From Fredinandcohnia onubensis (GTDB lineage Bacteria > Bacillota > Bacilli > Bacillales > Bacillaceae_L): DNA of 64,000 bases. Below, in pieces: positions 38,852 to 47,835 of this stretch; position 1 is the first letter of the stretch; every line of letters begins with the position of its first letter. Both the position numbers and the translations under genes were made by a program. Location: NCBI RefSeq assembly GCF_002734285.1, contig NZ_NSEA01000005.1, forward strand, positions 1-64,000. Reading direction: 5' to 3'. The notes beneath the pieces are model-generated. The model saw only the letters and a program-made list of their open reading frames with translations. It did not search any database and had not been told where the DNA came from.

Positions 38852-40165
38852 TTACACGCTTCGTTCTACCCTAAAGATCGCATGATGTAGCATTTCAATC
38901 ATAAGCTCTACTTCCTCTTTGTTGATACAAAGTGGAGGAGCGAAGACGAGTGTGTCCAAACCATCAAATACGACAGATCTGCAGATTAATCCGATTTTTG
39001 CGGCCTCATTGACAATTTTAGGTGCAAGAGGGCCTTTTACATGCTGAGGAGTATTGATTTCGACAGCACCCATGAGTCCTAGTGCGCGGACGTGACTGAC
39101 AAGACTGCTTTCACTTTGAATCCATGAAAAACCATTGAGCATCTTGGCACCCATTTTTGCCGAATTCTCGATTAATCCCTCATTTTCAAGGATTTCGATA
39201 TTTTTCAATGCAACTGCACAGGCCATCGGATGACCACTATAGGTATATCCGTGTAAAAGTGTACCGGTCGAAAGCTTTTTGAATTCATCAAAGATTGCTT
39301 CGGATAACATGACACCGCCTAATTGGGCATATCCACTCGTTACCCCTTTGGCAAAACACATCATGTCAGGTGCAACCCCATAGTGGTCGACTCCGAAGTA
39401 TTCACCTGTTCTCCCAAATCCTGTAATCACTTCATCTGTAATCCATAAAATATTGTATTCATCACAGATGTCCCGAACTTTATTAAAATACCCTTCCGGG
39501 GCGATATGAACCCCGCCAGCCCCTTGTACTGGCTCTGCAACAAAAGCCGCAATTGTTTCTGGACCTTCAGCCTCAATTGTATTGCGCAAATCTTCAGCTG
39601 AGAAATTATCCGTATGATAAAAATCAGGTGCCAATGAATTTGTAAAATCTCGAAAAGGCTTTAGTCCTGTTGCACTTGTCGACCCCATGGCAACCCCATG
39701 GTACGACCTATTTCGAGAGATGATTTTCTTTTTCTCAGGCATTCCACGGAGTATCCAGTAATGCCGTGCTAATTTATATGCCGTATCATTTGCTTCCGAG
39801 CCACCTGAAGTAAAAAAGGTCGTCGATAAATTTCTAGGTGAAATTTCCGCAAGCTTAGCTGCCAAACGGATTGCAGGTTCATTGCTAAACGTCGCAAAAC
39901 AAGAGCTAAATGCAAGCTTATTCATCTGCTCCATCGCCGCTTGCCCTAATTCTTTCCGACCGTGTCCAATATTGACATTCCATAAAGAAGACATGCCATC
40001 AAGTACGCGTTTTCCATTCACATCCTCAAGAAACACACCTTCTCCTTTTGTGAAAATAAAGGCAGGTCCTAAATCCTGCTGTTGCTGAATCGGAGAGGTT
40101 GGATGCAAGAAATGTTTTTGATCAAGTTCCATCAGTTCCTGTCGCACCATTAATTTTTCGTTCAT
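38852..40165 (-). CDS. Class III PLP-dependent aminotransferase
   Basis: A 437-residue aminotransferase of the omega-amino-acid/pyruvate group. Cofactor motifs include TSGGSEAND (~119-127), SYHGVAMGS (~154-162), the Asp of ITDEVITGFGRTG (~242-254) and Schiff-base K273 in CFAKGVTSG. It probably transfers an amino group from an amine or omega-amino acid to pyruvate or glyoxylate; the donor is unknown. GAAGGAGGAATTG precedes the ATG. It is transcribed toward the GNAT-nitrilase gene and shares its terminator. Confidence 0.88.
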   Translation of the reverse strand: MNEKLMVRQELMELDQKHFLHPTSPIQQQQDLGPAFIFTKGEGVFLEDVNGKRVLDGMSSLWNVNIGHGRKELGQAAMEQMNKLAFSSCFATFSNEPAIRLAAKLAEISPRNLSTTFFTSGGSEANDTAYKLARHYWILRGMPEKKKIISRNRSYHGVAMGSTSATGLKPFRDFTNSLAPDFYHTDNFSAEDLRNTIEAEGPETIAAFVAEPVQGAGGVHIAPEGYFNKVRDICDEYNILWITDEVITGFGRTGEYFGVDHYGVAPDMMCFAKGVTSGYAQLGGVMLSEAIFDEFKKLSTGTLLHGYTYSGHPMACAVALKNIEILENEGLIENSAKMGAKMLNGFSWIQSESSLVSHVRALGLMGAVEINTPQHVKGPLAPKIVNEAAKIGLICRSVVFDGLDTLVFAPPLCINKEEVELMIEMLHHAIFRVERSV

Positions 40166-40393
40166 TCAATTCCTCCTTCGTAAATAAGCTTTTATTGAAA
40201 TATATGCGAAGGGTTCAAGCTTTTGAACTACGAATAAGTGAAGGAACTAGTCCTTTCAGGTTAATGTTTCTTTTATGTAAAACTTTTCCTTTAAAACGTA
40301 ATTTTGTTTTAACTCTCCTGTAACACGGGTGAAATATATTTTGAGTATGATAATAGTAGTAATTGACCCCCTTTTTATAAAATAGATTTTTTT

Positions 40394-40427
40394 GGGCACG
40401 GGTACATCCCCCGTGCCCCCTTTTTTT
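40394..40427 (+). terminator. Strong terminator ahead of the yvcI operon
   Basis: GGGCACGGG (40394-40402) pairs with CCCGTGCCC (40410-40418) and is followed by a run of T. No plus-strand gene ends before it, since the neighbour is on the minus strand. It may end a short leader or sRNA, or attenuate the operon. The gap 40166-40549 otherwise holds AT-rich sequence without a gene. Confidence 0.75.
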
Positions 40428-40549
40428 GCCCGAATTTCCCCAATAAAAATTATGAAAATCTTGTTCGTTGTGACTACCTCTTAGAAATAGTATAATAATA
40501 TCAATATGAATGCTTACAAACGGTCTACTTAAAAAGAGACCGACTTGGG

Positions 40550-41017
40550 GTGAAGAGAGTGCAAAGAGTAACAAATTGCTTAGTACGCAAGGATAATAAA
40601 GTCTTGCTTTTACAAAAGCCACGTCGCGGGTGGTGGGTTGCTCCTGGTGGAAAAATGGAACCGGGTGAATCAATACGTGACTCCTGTATCCGTGAATATC
40701 GTGAAGAAACTGGTCTTTATCTTAAAAACCCAGATATTAAAGGGATTTTTACATTTATCATTAAAGAGGGTGACAAGGTAACCTCTGAATGGATGATGTT
40801 TTCCTTCTTAGCCAATGACTTTGAAGGTGAAAACGTCGATGAATCTGAAGAGGGAATCCTGAAATGGCAGGACATCGGGGACATCCCCAATCTGCCAATG
40901 GCACCAGGTGATTATCATATTTTAGATTATGTACTTAAAGGTTCTGGGGTCATATATGGGACATTTACATATACACCCGATTTTCAATTATTATCCTATC
41001 GATTAGATCCAAGCTAG
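40550..41017 (+). CDS. yvcI: Nudix hydrolase YvcI
   Basis: A 155-residue Nudix enzyme. The Nudix box is GGKMEPGESIRDSCIREYREETG (given here as two pieces: GGKMEPGESIRDSC and IREYREETG), residues ~33-55. It hydrolyses a nucleoside-diphosphate-linked compound; the substrate is not known. GTG 40550 gives an N-terminus aligned to B. subtilis YvcI (…QRVTN); GTG 40559 is the alternative. It leads the rapZ-glmR-whiA group. Confidence 0.85.
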   Translation: MKRVQRVTNCLVRKDNKVLLLQKPRRGWWVAPGGKMEPGESIRDSCIREYREETGLYLKNPDIKGIFTFIIKEGDKVTSEWMMFSFLANDFEGENVDESEEGILKWQDIGDIPNLPMAPGDYHILDYVLKGSGVIYGTFTYTPDFQLLSYRLDPS

Positions 41018-41036
41018 AAATTAGGGAGGCAAAACA

Positions 41037-41927
41037 ATGAGTGTTGGTTCAACAAGTGAAATACAATTAGTGATTATAACTGGAATGTCAGGCGCCGGAA
41101 AAACGGTTGCCATTCAAAGTTTTGAAGATTTAGGGTATTTTTGCGTAGATAACCTTCCCCCAACTTTGCTTCCAAAGTTTCTAGAGCTGATGAAGGAATC
41201 TGGCGGAAAAATGAATAAAGTTGCACTCGTCATGGACTTACGGGGCCGTGAGTTTTTCGATAGCCTATTTGCATCACTTGACGATCTCTCAGAGGTCTCA
41301 TGGATTTCTCCTCAAATATTATTCCTTGATGCAAAAGATACGACCCTTGTTACTCGGTATAAGGAAACAAGACGTTCCCATCCGCTTGCTCCAACTGGTT
41401 CTCCATTGGAAGGAATTCAGGCAGAGCGTGAAATTCTTGATGAACTTAAGGGAAGAGCGCAATATATTTATGACACTTCTGATTTAAAACCAAGAGAACT
41501 ACGCGAGAAAATTTTAAAGCAATTTGCATCAGAATCAAGACCGACCTTTACAGTCAACGTGATGTCATTTGGCTTTAAATATGGCATCCCAATTGATGCT
41601 GACCTCGTGTTTGATGTACGTTTTCTTCCAAATCCACACTATATCGAAGCGATGAGACCGAAAACTGGACTTGATGACGATGTTTCAGGCTATGTTTTAA
41701 AATGGACCGAAACCCAGAAGTTTATTGAAAAGGTAACTGACCTGCTTGCATTTATGCTTCCTCAATACAAACGGGAAGGTAAAAGTCAGCTTGTAATCGG
41801 GATTGGTTGCACAGGTGGACAGCATCGTTCTGTTACACTAGCTGAATATATCGCAAATCATTTCAAGGAAGAATATCAAACCCATGTTTCTCACCGCGAT
41901 ATTGAGAAGAGAAAGGACAAAAAGTAA
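41037..41927 (+). CDS. rapZ: RapZ/YvcJ nucleotide-binding protein
   Basis: A 296-residue P-loop protein. Walker A GMSGAGKT is at ~16-23, a Walker B-like DAKD near 100, and the conserved C-terminal domain has [14 protein letters not shown] near 258-271. RapZ in E. coli guides GlmZ decay; in Bacillus, YvcJ binds and hydrolyses nucleotides and affects competence. GGGAGG precedes the ATG. glmR begins on the last base of its stop. Confidence 0.95.
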   Translation: MSVGSTSEIQLVIITGMSGAGKTVAIQSFEDLGYFCVDNLPPTLLPKFLELMKESGGKMNKVALVMDLRGREFFDSLFASLDDLSEVSWISPQILFLDAKDTTLVTRYKETRRSHPLAPTGSPLEGIQAEREILDELKGRAQYIYDTSDLKPRELREKILKQFASESRPTFTVNVMSFGFKYGIPIDADLVFDVRFLPNPHYIEAMRPKTGLDDDVSGYVLKWTETQKFIEKVTDLLAFMLPQYKREGKSQLVIGIGCTGGQHRSVTLAEYIANHFKEEYQTHVSHRDIEKRKDKK

Positions 41928-42901
41928 TGACCGAGCCAAAACAGCCTAAGATTGTCATCGTTGGTGGTGGAACAGGACTTTCTGTACTTTTACGAGGGTT
42001 AAAATATCTACCTGTCGATATCACGGCAATTGTAACCGTTGCAGATGACGGGGGATCTTCTGGTCGTCTTCGAGATGAGATGGATATCCCACCGCCAGGT
42101 GATATTCGAAATGTATTAGCTGCGTTGTCAGATGTGGAGCCTTTAATTGAGGATTTATTTCAGCATCGCTTTGCTGGTGGAAATGGGTTATCAGGTCATT
42201 CGTTAGGAAACTTAATTCTTGCGGCAATGACTACAATTACTGGCGATTTTGTTCACGCAGTTGGTGAAATGAGCAAGGTTCTCAATGTAAGAGGGAAGGT
42301 TCTTCCGGCAGCAAATAAAAGCGTCATTTTACATGCTGAAATGGAGGATGGCTCTGTTGTTTCAGGCGAATCCAAGATTCCATATTCGGGTAAAAAAATA
42401 AAGCGTGTATTTTTAACACCTAGTGATGTAGAGCCTCTACAAGAATCGATCGAAAAGATTCAACAGGCAGATATGATTATCATTGGTCCTGGTAGCCTCT
42501 ACACCAGTATTTTACCGAATTTACTTGTACCAAAAATCGGCGAAGAGGTTTTAAAATCGGACGCGAAAAAAGTTTATATTTGTAATGTAATGACACAGGC
42601 AGGGGAAACCTTGAATTTTACGGCAAGCGACCATGTTCAAGCTTTGTACGACCATATGGGTATAAAGTTCATTGATACGGTTCTTGTCAACAATGGAGAA
42701 ATTCCTGAGAATATTAAAGAAAAATATGCAAAAGAGCTAGCAAAGCCTGTAGTTTACGACACTGAAAGGCTTTCTGCTTTAGGTTTAGCCATCATTCATG
42801 ATAAAATCATTTCATACGATAATGGCGTTATCAGACACGACACAAAAAAAGTGGCAAGCCTGTTATATGATTTGCTCATTAAAAATAAAAAGGGTGATTG
42901 A
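41927..42901 (+). CDS. glmR: GlmR/YvcK gluconeogenesis factor
   Basis: A 324-residue CofD-like, UDP-GlcNAc-binding protein needed for growth on gluconeogenic carbon sources and for directing carbon to peptidoglycan precursors. The opening [18 protein letters not shown] and [11 protein letters not shown] (~41-51) form the nucleotide-sugar site. It overlaps rapZ by one base. An 8-bp hairpin (42892-42899 with 42907-42914) spans its stop and may set whiA levels. Confidence 0.95.
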   Translation: MTEPKQPKIVIVGGGTGLSVLLRGLKYLPVDITAIVTVADDGGSSGRLRDEMDIPPPGDIRNVLAALSDVEPLIEDLFQHRFAGGNGLSGHSLGNLILAAMTTITGDFVHAVGEMSKVLNVRGKVLPAANKSVILHAEMEDGSVVSGESKIPYSGKKIKRVFLTPSDVEPLQESIEKIQQADMIIIGPGSLYTSILPNLLVPKIGEEVLKSDAKKVYICNVMTQAGETLNFTASDHVQALYDHMGIKFIDTVLVNNGEIPENIKEKYAKELAKPVVYDTERLSALGLAIIHDKIISYDNGVIRHDTKKVASLLYDLLIKNKKGD

Positions 42902-42939
42902 TTTTAAATCACCCACTTTTAAAAAAGGGAGGTGGAACT

Positions 42940-43881
42940 GTGTCATTTGCATCAGAGACGAAAAAAGAACTCACAAATTTAGACATCAAAGATTGCTGCT
43001 CAAAAGCCGAGCTTTCCGCTTTGATCCGAATGAATGGCGCACTTTCCTTCTCTAACCAAAAAATGGTGGTCGATATCCAAACGGAAAACGCCGCCATTGC
43101 GAGAAGAATTTATACACTTCTGAAAAAATGCTATAATGTAGGGGTAGAACTCCTTGTTCGAAAGAAAATGAGACTCAAGAAGAATAATGTATATCTTGTT
43201 CGCCTTATAGAGGATGCAAAGGAAATACTAGAAGACTTGAAGATTTTCGAAGGCTTTTCATTAAGACAGGAAATTTCTTCAGAATTAGTAGCGAAGAAGT
43301 GCTGCAAACGTTCCTATTTACGCGGAGCCTTTTTAGCAGGTGGTTCTGTTAATAACCCAGAAACATCCTCGTACCACCTTGAGATCTTTTCATTATATAA
43401 AGAACATAATGACTCACTTTGTGAATTAATGAACGTTTTTGATCTCAACGCTAAAACGTTAGAACGAAAAAAAGGTTTTATCACCTACTTAAAAGAAGCG
43501 GAAAAAATCACAGAGTTCCTAAATGTCATTGGTGCCCATCAGGCATTGCTTCGATTCGAGGACGTCCGTATCGTTCGTGACATGAGAAATTCGGTGAACC
43601 GTCTCGTCAATTGTGAAACAGCAAACCTAAATAAAACAATTGGAGCATCGATTCGACAGGTGGAAAATATCAGATACATTGATGAAACAGTAGGCCTGGG
43701 TATCCTACCTGATAAATTAAGAGAAATTGCTGAGCTTCGCGTGGCCTACCAGGATGTCACACTTAAAGAGCTAGGCGAAATGGTAACATCGGGTCAGATT
43801 AGTAAGTCGGGCATTAACCACCGACTTCGAAAAATTGATGAAATTGCTGATAAGCTCCGAGCGGGCCAATCTATAAAGTGA
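42940..43881 (+). CDS. whiA: WhiA DNA-binding cell-division regulator
   Basis: A 313-residue protein with an N-terminal LAGLIDADG-endonuclease-like fold ([19 protein letters not shown]) and a C-terminal helix-turn-helix ([24 protein letters not shown]). In Bacillus, WhiA supports early divisome assembly and chromosome segregation without clear transcription control. Start GTG 42940 is set by GGGAGGTGG and by the conserved [11 protein letters not shown]; a longer frame from 42898 overlaps glmR. Confidence 0.95.
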   Translation: MSFASETKKELTNLDIKDCCSKAELSALIRMNGALSFSNQKMVVDIQTENAAIARRIYTLLKKCYNVGVELLVRKKMRLKKNNVYLVRLIEDAKEILEDLKIFEGFSLRQEISSELVAKKCCKRSYLRGAFLAGGSVNNPETSSYHLEIFSLYKEHNDSLCELMNVFDLNAKTLERKKGFITYLKEAEKITEFLNVIGAHQALLRFEDVRIVRDMRNSVNRLVNCETANLNKTIGASIRQVENIRYIDETVGLGILPDKLREIAELRVAYQDVTLKELGEMVTSGQISKSGINHRLRKIDEIADKLRAGQSIK

Positions 43882-44023
43882 GCACCTTACTCACTTGGTG
43901 AAAAATAAAGCGTTATCATTTTTTGAAAAACATGAAACCTTTAGAGCTCAACTTACGTAATAATAGGAAATGAAAAAAACACAACTTAAGAATGTACAGA
44001 AAAATTTGAGGAGGAAGAAACGA

Positions 44024-44281
44024 ATGGTGGAAAGACATGTTGAGGTTGCTTTAAGAACGGGGTTACAAGCACGCCCTGCAGCGATGTTTGTTCAGGAAGC
44101 AAATAAATTTTCTGCAGATATCTTTTTAGAAAAAGACGGAAAAAAGGTAAATGCAAAAAGCATCATGGGACTAATGAGTCTAGCGGTTGGCAGCGGTACA
44201 ACAGTTACATTAATTGCTGATGGAAATGATGAAGAAGCAGCAGTTGAAGCATTAACTGAATTTGTTCAAAAAGAAGCATAA
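44024..44281 (+). CDS. crh: Catabolite repression HPr-like protein Crh
   Basis: An 85-residue HPr paralogue. The site of PEP-dependent phosphorylation is Gln15 instead of His (TGLQARPAA), while Ser46 (NAKSIMGLMS) is kept, which defines Crh. HprK phosphorylates Ser46 and Crh-Ser-P helps CcpA; Crh also binds GlmR-pathway partners. ATG 44024 follows GAGGAGG; the in-frame ATG at 43970 is rejected. It follows whiA by 142 bases. Confidence 0.95.
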   Translation: MVERHVEVALRTGLQARPAAMFVQEANKFSADIFLEKDGKKVNAKSIMGLMSLAVGSGTTVTLIADGNDEEAAVEALTEFVQKEA

Positions 44282-44287
44282 AAAAAA

Positions 44288-44320
44288 CCTCTCACGATTA
44301 AATGTGAGAGGATTTTTTTT
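44288..44320 (+). terminator. Terminator after crh
   Basis: CCTCTCAC (44288-44295) pairs with GTGAGAGG (44304-44311), then TTTTTTTT. Confidence 0.9.
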
Positions 44321-44336
44321 ATTGAAGTCTAACTCC

Positions 44337-44447
44337 AGCGCCTAGCCCTTCGAGGTCATAAGCCAATCCGTCAAGAAGGATAAAAGACATCCTTCTTACC
44401 GGCTTTTCTTATGCTTGTCAGGGCTGAGCAAGGCGCTTGCGCTTTTT
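44337..44447. repeat. Structured intergenic repeat between crh and clpP
   Basis: AGCGCC and AGCCC near 44337 pair with GGGCT (44421) and GGCGCT (44432-44437). Inside, AAGAAGGAT pairs with ATCCTTCTT, and GCGCTTGCGC sits before a T-run. The multi-stem fold and the CCAGCGCCTAGCCC start suggest a dispersed Bacillus repeat. It may also end clpP transcription. Confidence 0.6.
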
Positions 44448-44450
44448 TAA

Positions 44451-45041
44451 TTATTTATTGTCTTGTGGGTACATAACCTTGTCGATTAGACCATATTCCA
44501 TTGCTCTTTCAGCAGTCATAAAGTTATCGCGATCTGTATCCTTTTGAAGAACCTCAATTGGTTGGCCAGTACGTTCAGCTAAAATTTGGTTTAGCTTTTC
44601 ACGTAAGAAAAGAATACGTTTAGCCGCAATTTCGATTTCAGTTGCTTGACCTTGTGCTCCACCAAGTGGTTGGTGAATCATTACTTCACTGTTTGGAAGC
44701 GCAAAACGCTTGCCTTTTTCACCAGCAGCAAGTAAGAAAGCACCCATAGATGCAGCCATACCAATACAGATTGTAGAAACCTTTGGCTTAATGAACTGCA
44801 TTGTGTCATAAATAGCCATACCAGCTGTAATTGAACCACCAGGGCTGTTAATGTATAAAGAAATATCTTTTTCAGGATCTTCAGCTGCTAAAAACAATAA
44901 CTGAGACACGATTGAGTTAGCAACATTATCATCAATGGCACTTCCAAGCATGATAATACGGTCTTTTAATAAACGTGAGTAAATATCATAGGCGCGCTCT
45001 CCACGGTTTGTTTGCTCAATAACTGTAGGGATTAAATTCAT
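44451..45041 (-). CDS. clpP: ATP-dependent Clp protease proteolytic subunit
   Basis: A 196-residue serine protease that forms the tetradecameric chamber for ClpX, ClpC or ClpE. Catalytic residues are S98 (GMAASMGAF), H123 (MIHQPLGG) and D172 (DTDRDN). AAGGAGGAAG precedes the ATG. Its promoter is covered by a CtsR operator. It also degrades proteins tagged through the tmRNA encoded at 61709. Confidence 0.98.
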   Translation of the reverse strand: MNLIPTVIEQTNRGERAYDIYSRLLKDRIIMLGSAIDDNVANSIVSQLLFLAAEDPEKDISLYINSPGGSITAGMAIYDTMQFIKPKVSTICIGMAASMGAFLLAAGEKGKRFALPNSEVMIHQPLGGAQGQATEIEIAAKRILFLREKLNQILAERTGQPIEVLQKDTDRDNFMTAERAMEYGLIDKVMYPQDNK

Positions 45042-45088
45042 TTAACTTCCTCCTTCAAAACAAATTAAAAACTTTACTATGTATTTCC

Positions 45089-45118
45089 ATCATACAATTA
45101 AGGTCAGTAAAGGTCAAA
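45089..45118 (-). promoter_or_regulatory. clpP promoter with overlapping CtsR operator
   Basis: On the minus strand, TTGACC (45117-45112) and TATGAT (45094-45089) have a 17-bp spacer. The plus-strand heptad repeat GGTCAGT-AAA-GGTCAAA (45102-45118) matches the CtsR operator and covers the -35 box, so heat-shock derepression is expected. Confidence 0.85.
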
Positions 45119-45241
45119 CAATTCGCTTTACTAACTTATCTTATTCTACAAACATTTATGACATACCTTTATAGATGTGAAAAAAACAAAATTTCATACG
45201 TATACCATCATACCCGATTTGGAGTGTTTTAAACATACATC

Positions 45242-45270
45242 TTGCATTCAAAAGCGTTCTAGCCTATAAT
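45242..45270 (+). promoter_or_regulatory. tRNA-Arg promoter
   Basis: TTGCAT (45242-45247) and TATAAT (45265-45270) are separated by 17 bp, 27 bp before the tRNA. Confidence 0.8.
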
Positions 45271-45296
45271 GATGAGTGCAGTTTCTATTCATACAT

Positions 45297-45368
45297 GCCC
45301 TCGTAGTGTAGTGGATAGCACAAGAGATTCCGGTTCTCTTATCGTGGGTTCGAATCCTGCCGAGGGCG
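45297..45368 (+). tRNA. tRNA-Arg (anticodon CCG)
   Basis: A 72-nt cloverleaf with GCCCTCG/CGAGGGC acceptor arms, an AGAGA/TCTCT anticodon stem holding TTCCGGT, and a TTCGAAT T-loop. The anticodon CCG reads CGG. The 3' CCA is not encoded. Confidence 0.95.
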
Positions 45369-45380
45369 CTAATGAAGAAA

Positions 45381-45410
45381 GGACCAGGAGATATCTCCTG
45401 GTCCTTTTTT
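45381..45410 (+). terminator. Terminator after tRNA-Arg
   Basis: A ten-base stem, 45381-45390 with 45395-45404, then TTTTTT. Confidence 0.9.
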
Positions 45411-45421
45411 GCATATTACGG

Positions 45422-45576
45422 TAATCGTGCCCTTTGTTCCTTGAAATCAGACGAAAAGGGAACGCAAACGCGCTAATAGTACCCTCACGAGTCGGAATTT
45501 GATCAAAGAGGGAACGCAAACGCGCTAATCGTACCCTCACGAGCAAGAAATCGATCAAAGATGGCACAAATAGCCC
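45422..45576. repeat. 52-bp tandem repeat, about three units
   Basis: TAAT(C/A)GT(G/A)CCC begins units at 45422, 45474 and 45526, an exact 52-base period. GGGAACGCAAACGCGC begins at 45458 and 45510. In each later unit GAGGG..ACG can pair with CGT..CCCTC. The first unit is more diverged. Confidence 0.8.
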
Positions 45577-45588
45577 TTCTCCAAATAC

Positions 45589-45765
45589 CTAGTTATCTTT
45601 ATACCCCAATGTTCCTTCGTACACATCCTCATCAACTGGATTCACAGCCCACATTGTTTGGATGGGATCAAATTCAGATGCGAACTCTTCTTTGTTTTTC
45701 GCTTTTTTTGCTTCATCCAAAGTACCCGTAACTGGGCCGGTGTACATAATCTCATTTTTTCTCAA
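45589..45765 (-). CDS. 58-residue hypothetical protein
   Basis: A small, charged, soluble protein (opening MRKNEIMYTGPVTGTLDEAK, ending YEGTLGYKDN). TTG 45765 is preferred: AAGAGGTG lies seven bases upstream; GTG 45768 is an alternative. Codon use looks like its neighbours. No family was recognised. It lies between the tandem repeats and sigL on the opposite strand. Confidence 0.6.
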   Translation of the reverse strand: MRKNEIMYTGPVTGTLDEAKKAKNKEEFASEFDPIQTMWAVNPVDEDVYEGTLGYKDN

Positions 45766-45909
45766 CACAAATCACCTCTTTAAGATAGATTCTTTCAAAA
45801 AATGAATAAAAATGCGTGCTAAAATTTAACTTTTTCGATACCATAGAAGTAAGATAAAATTAACGATAGAACATATTCAATAAAACGATGGAGTTCATTG
45901 TGAATTAAA

Positions 45910-45924
45910 AAGTAAACGCTTCCA
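45910..45924. promoter_or_regulatory. CcpA (cre) site in the sigL leader
   Basis: The 15-mer AAGTAAACGCTTCCA differs from the cre consensus at one fixed position. It lies 36 bp before the sigL start. In B. subtilis sigL is known to be repressed by CcpA through a roadblock, which this position would allow. Confidence 0.65.
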
Positions 45925-45959
45925 TTTAACATAACTCAGGTGAAAGGGGGAGAACGAGA

Positions 45960-47270
45960 GTGAATATGCAAACTGGACTTTTTCAGCAGCAATCATTAAA
46001 GCTAGTCATGACAAAGGAGTTAACTCAAGCTATAACTCTATTACAATACTCTTCTTTGGATTTGACTAAATTTCTAGAAGAGCAAACATTAGAAAATCCC
46101 CTAATTGAAGTAAAGCAAACGGATTTTAGTCGACGAACAAAATCAAAGGTCTCAAAAGAATCCTATACAAATCCGATTGACTATATTGAAAAAAAAGAAA
46201 CAACCCTTTATGAACACTTGCTTACACAACTATCATATATGAAGGTGAACAACGAAAAAAAGCGAACGATGGAATATATTATTCAACTCTTGGATAGCAA
46301 CGGCTATCTGTATTTTCCGGAGGAGGAGATTGCCAAAGACCTCAATACCGATACGGAAAATATCGAAAGTGCGATTCACTATATTCAAAGTTTAGATCCG
46401 GTTGGGGTAGGAGCAAGGTCCTTACAAGAATGCCTGCTTCTACAACTAAGGAAATTGCCAAATCGGAATAGTCTTGCTGAAACTATTATCCAAGACTATT
46501 TTGAAGAATTTGCGGAAAAGTCCTGGAAGGAAATCGCGAAACAACTTGATGTAAAGCTTTTTGATATTCAACAGATTTTTGACTTTATCCAAACCCTACA
46601 ACCAAGACCGGGTGCAGCTTTTCATGGAGGAGAAGCACAATATATTGTTCCGGACTTTGATATTCAAGTTGAAAATGGTGTTGTCATAATGAACATGCAC
46701 GATTCATATTTGCCAAAGGTTTCGTTAAATCTTCAGTATTACCAACATTTTTTACAAGAAAAGGATTCACAAACACAATCCTATCTCCAAGAAAAAGTGG
46801 ATCAGTGCCAATGGATTATGAGAAGTTTGGAACAACGAAAACTCACCTTACAAAATGTCATGAACGAAATCATTAATCGTCAACTGGATTTCTTTCTAAA
46901 AGGACCAGCTCATCTAAAGCCACTAATAATGAGTGAAGTTGCACAAAGTTTAGACATTCATGAATCAACCGTAAGCCGTGCAGTAAAAGATAAATTTGTT
47001 CAAACTCCGTTTGGTATTTTCGAAATGAAATATTTCTTTAGTCGCAACATCCAAACAACGGGATCAACCGATACGTCATCAACGCAAGTTAAGAACGTTT
47101 TAAAACAGCTGGTTGATGAGGAAAATAAACAAAAGCCTTTGTCAGACCAGGAGATTGTCAGTATACTTAAGGAAGAGCATGGTATTCTTGTGTCCAGAAG
47201 AACAATTGCAAAATACCGTGACCAATTAAATATACCATCTTCATCGAAGCGAAAAAGATATAGCAAGTAG
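45960..47270 (+). CDS. sigL: RNA polymerase sigma-54 factor (SigL/RpoN)
   Basis: A 436-residue sigma-54, the same length as B. subtilis SigL. The Gln/Leu-rich activator-contact region I is at the N-terminus (QTGLFQQQSLKLVMTKELTQA), followed by the core-binding domain, a helix-turn-helix near 322-345 and the RpoN box at the C-terminus (VSRRTIAKYRDQ). It directs -24/-12 promoters with enhancer-binding proteins. GTG 45960 follows AGGGGGAG. A cre site lies in the leader. Confidence 0.96.
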   Translation: MNMQTGLFQQQSLKLVMTKELTQAITLLQYSSLDLTKFLEEQTLENPLIEVKQTDFSRRTKSKVSKESYTNPIDYIEKKETTLYEHLLTQLSYMKVNNEKKRTMEYIIQLLDSNGYLYFPEEEIAKDLNTDTENIESAIHYIQSLDPVGVGARSLQECLLLQLRKLPNRNSLAETIIQDYFEEFAEKSWKEIAKQLDVKLFDIQQIFDFIQTLQPRPGAAFHGGEAQYIVPDFDIQVENGVVIMNMHDSYLPKVSLNLQYYQHFLQEKDSQTQSYLQEKVDQCQWIMRSLEQRKLTLQNVMNEIINRQLDFFLKGPAHLKPLIMSEVAQSLDIHESTVSRAVKDKFVQTPFGIFEMKYFFSRNIQTTGSTDTSSTQVKNVLKQLVDEENKQKPLSDQEIVSILKEEHGILVSRRTIAKYRDQLNIPSSSKRKRYSK

Positions 47271-47286
47271 ATTGGAAGTGTAACAG

Positions 47287-47538
47287 TTGAGTCGCATTCA
47301 AGTCACCATGTATTCAAAGGAAAATTGCTCCCTTTGTACAAAAGCGAAAAAGGTTATCGAGGAATTAAGTGAAGAATTTCCTCTAGACCTCAATGAGGTC
47401 GATATTTATAAAGATGATGAACTTCTGGAAAAATATCAGATCATGATTCCGGTTATCGAAATTGACGGAAACGAAGTGGAGTATGGGATTATCCATAAAG
47501 AGGTCATCCAAGAATACCTAAGTAAATATTTAAAATAA
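47287..47538 (+). CDS. Glutaredoxin-family thiol-redox protein
   Basis: An 83-residue thioredoxin-fold protein with redox pair C14-S-L-C17 and a typical cis-Pro IPVIEIDG (~56-63). It may reduce disulfides or carry bacillithiol-type adducts. It starts at TTG 16 bp after sigL, and a terminator follows. Neighbouring cggR is separate. Confidence 0.8.
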   Translation: MSRIQVTMYSKENCSLCTKAKKVIEELSEEFPLDLNEVDIYKDDELLEKYQIMIPVIEIDGNEVEYGIIHKEVIQEYLSKYLK

Positions 47539-47542
47539 TCTG

Positions 47543-47572
47543 ACTGCCTAAAAAATAGGCAGTTTATTTATT
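47543..47572 (+). terminator. Terminator after the glutaredoxin gene
   Basis: ACTGCCTA (47543-47550) pairs with TAGGCAGT (47556-47563), followed by a T-rich stretch. Confidence 0.8.
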
Positions 47573-47624
47573 GCTTTCTTTTAAAAGTACTGGTACTATA
47601 GAAAATGTAACACGGCGATATACA

Positions 47625-47760
47625 AACTTTATTCAATACTGAATAAAGTTATGCCTCCGGCGGAAGCCACAGATTTTCAAAGGAAATTTTTCGAGCAAGC
47701 ACGAAAAAATCTGGGCGCAAATACGCCAAGGCGTATCTGATTTAACGAGTTGTTTTTTTT
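47625..47760. repeat. Structured intergenic repeat before cggR
   Basis: The element contains a perfect 11-bp inverted repeat (47625-47635 with 47640-47650), a CCTCCGGCGG motif, CAGATTTT paired with AAAATCTG, and ATACGCC/GGCGTAT with an AA loop. It ends in a T-run. The multi-stem form suggests a dispersed Bacillus repeat. Confidence 0.6.
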
Positions 47761-47769
47761 TACTGTAAG

Positions 47770-47807
47770 CGGGACATAATATGTCACAGCGGGACGAAAT
47801 CAGTCCC
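47770..47807. promoter_or_regulatory. CggR double operator
   Basis: Two CGGGAC-type half-operators are arranged in tandem: CGGGACATAATATGTC (47770-47785) and CGGGAC..GTCCC (47790-47807). This is the known bipartite CggR operator layout and sits directly upstream of cggR. Confidence 0.9.
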
Positions 47808-47835
47808 TTATGGTAAAAAAAGGGGAAATGAAAAA

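Noticed and set aside
43910-43930. cre-like AATAAAGCGTTATCA before crh
   Set aside because: Two of the fixed positions of the cre consensus are missing, so the match is too weak.
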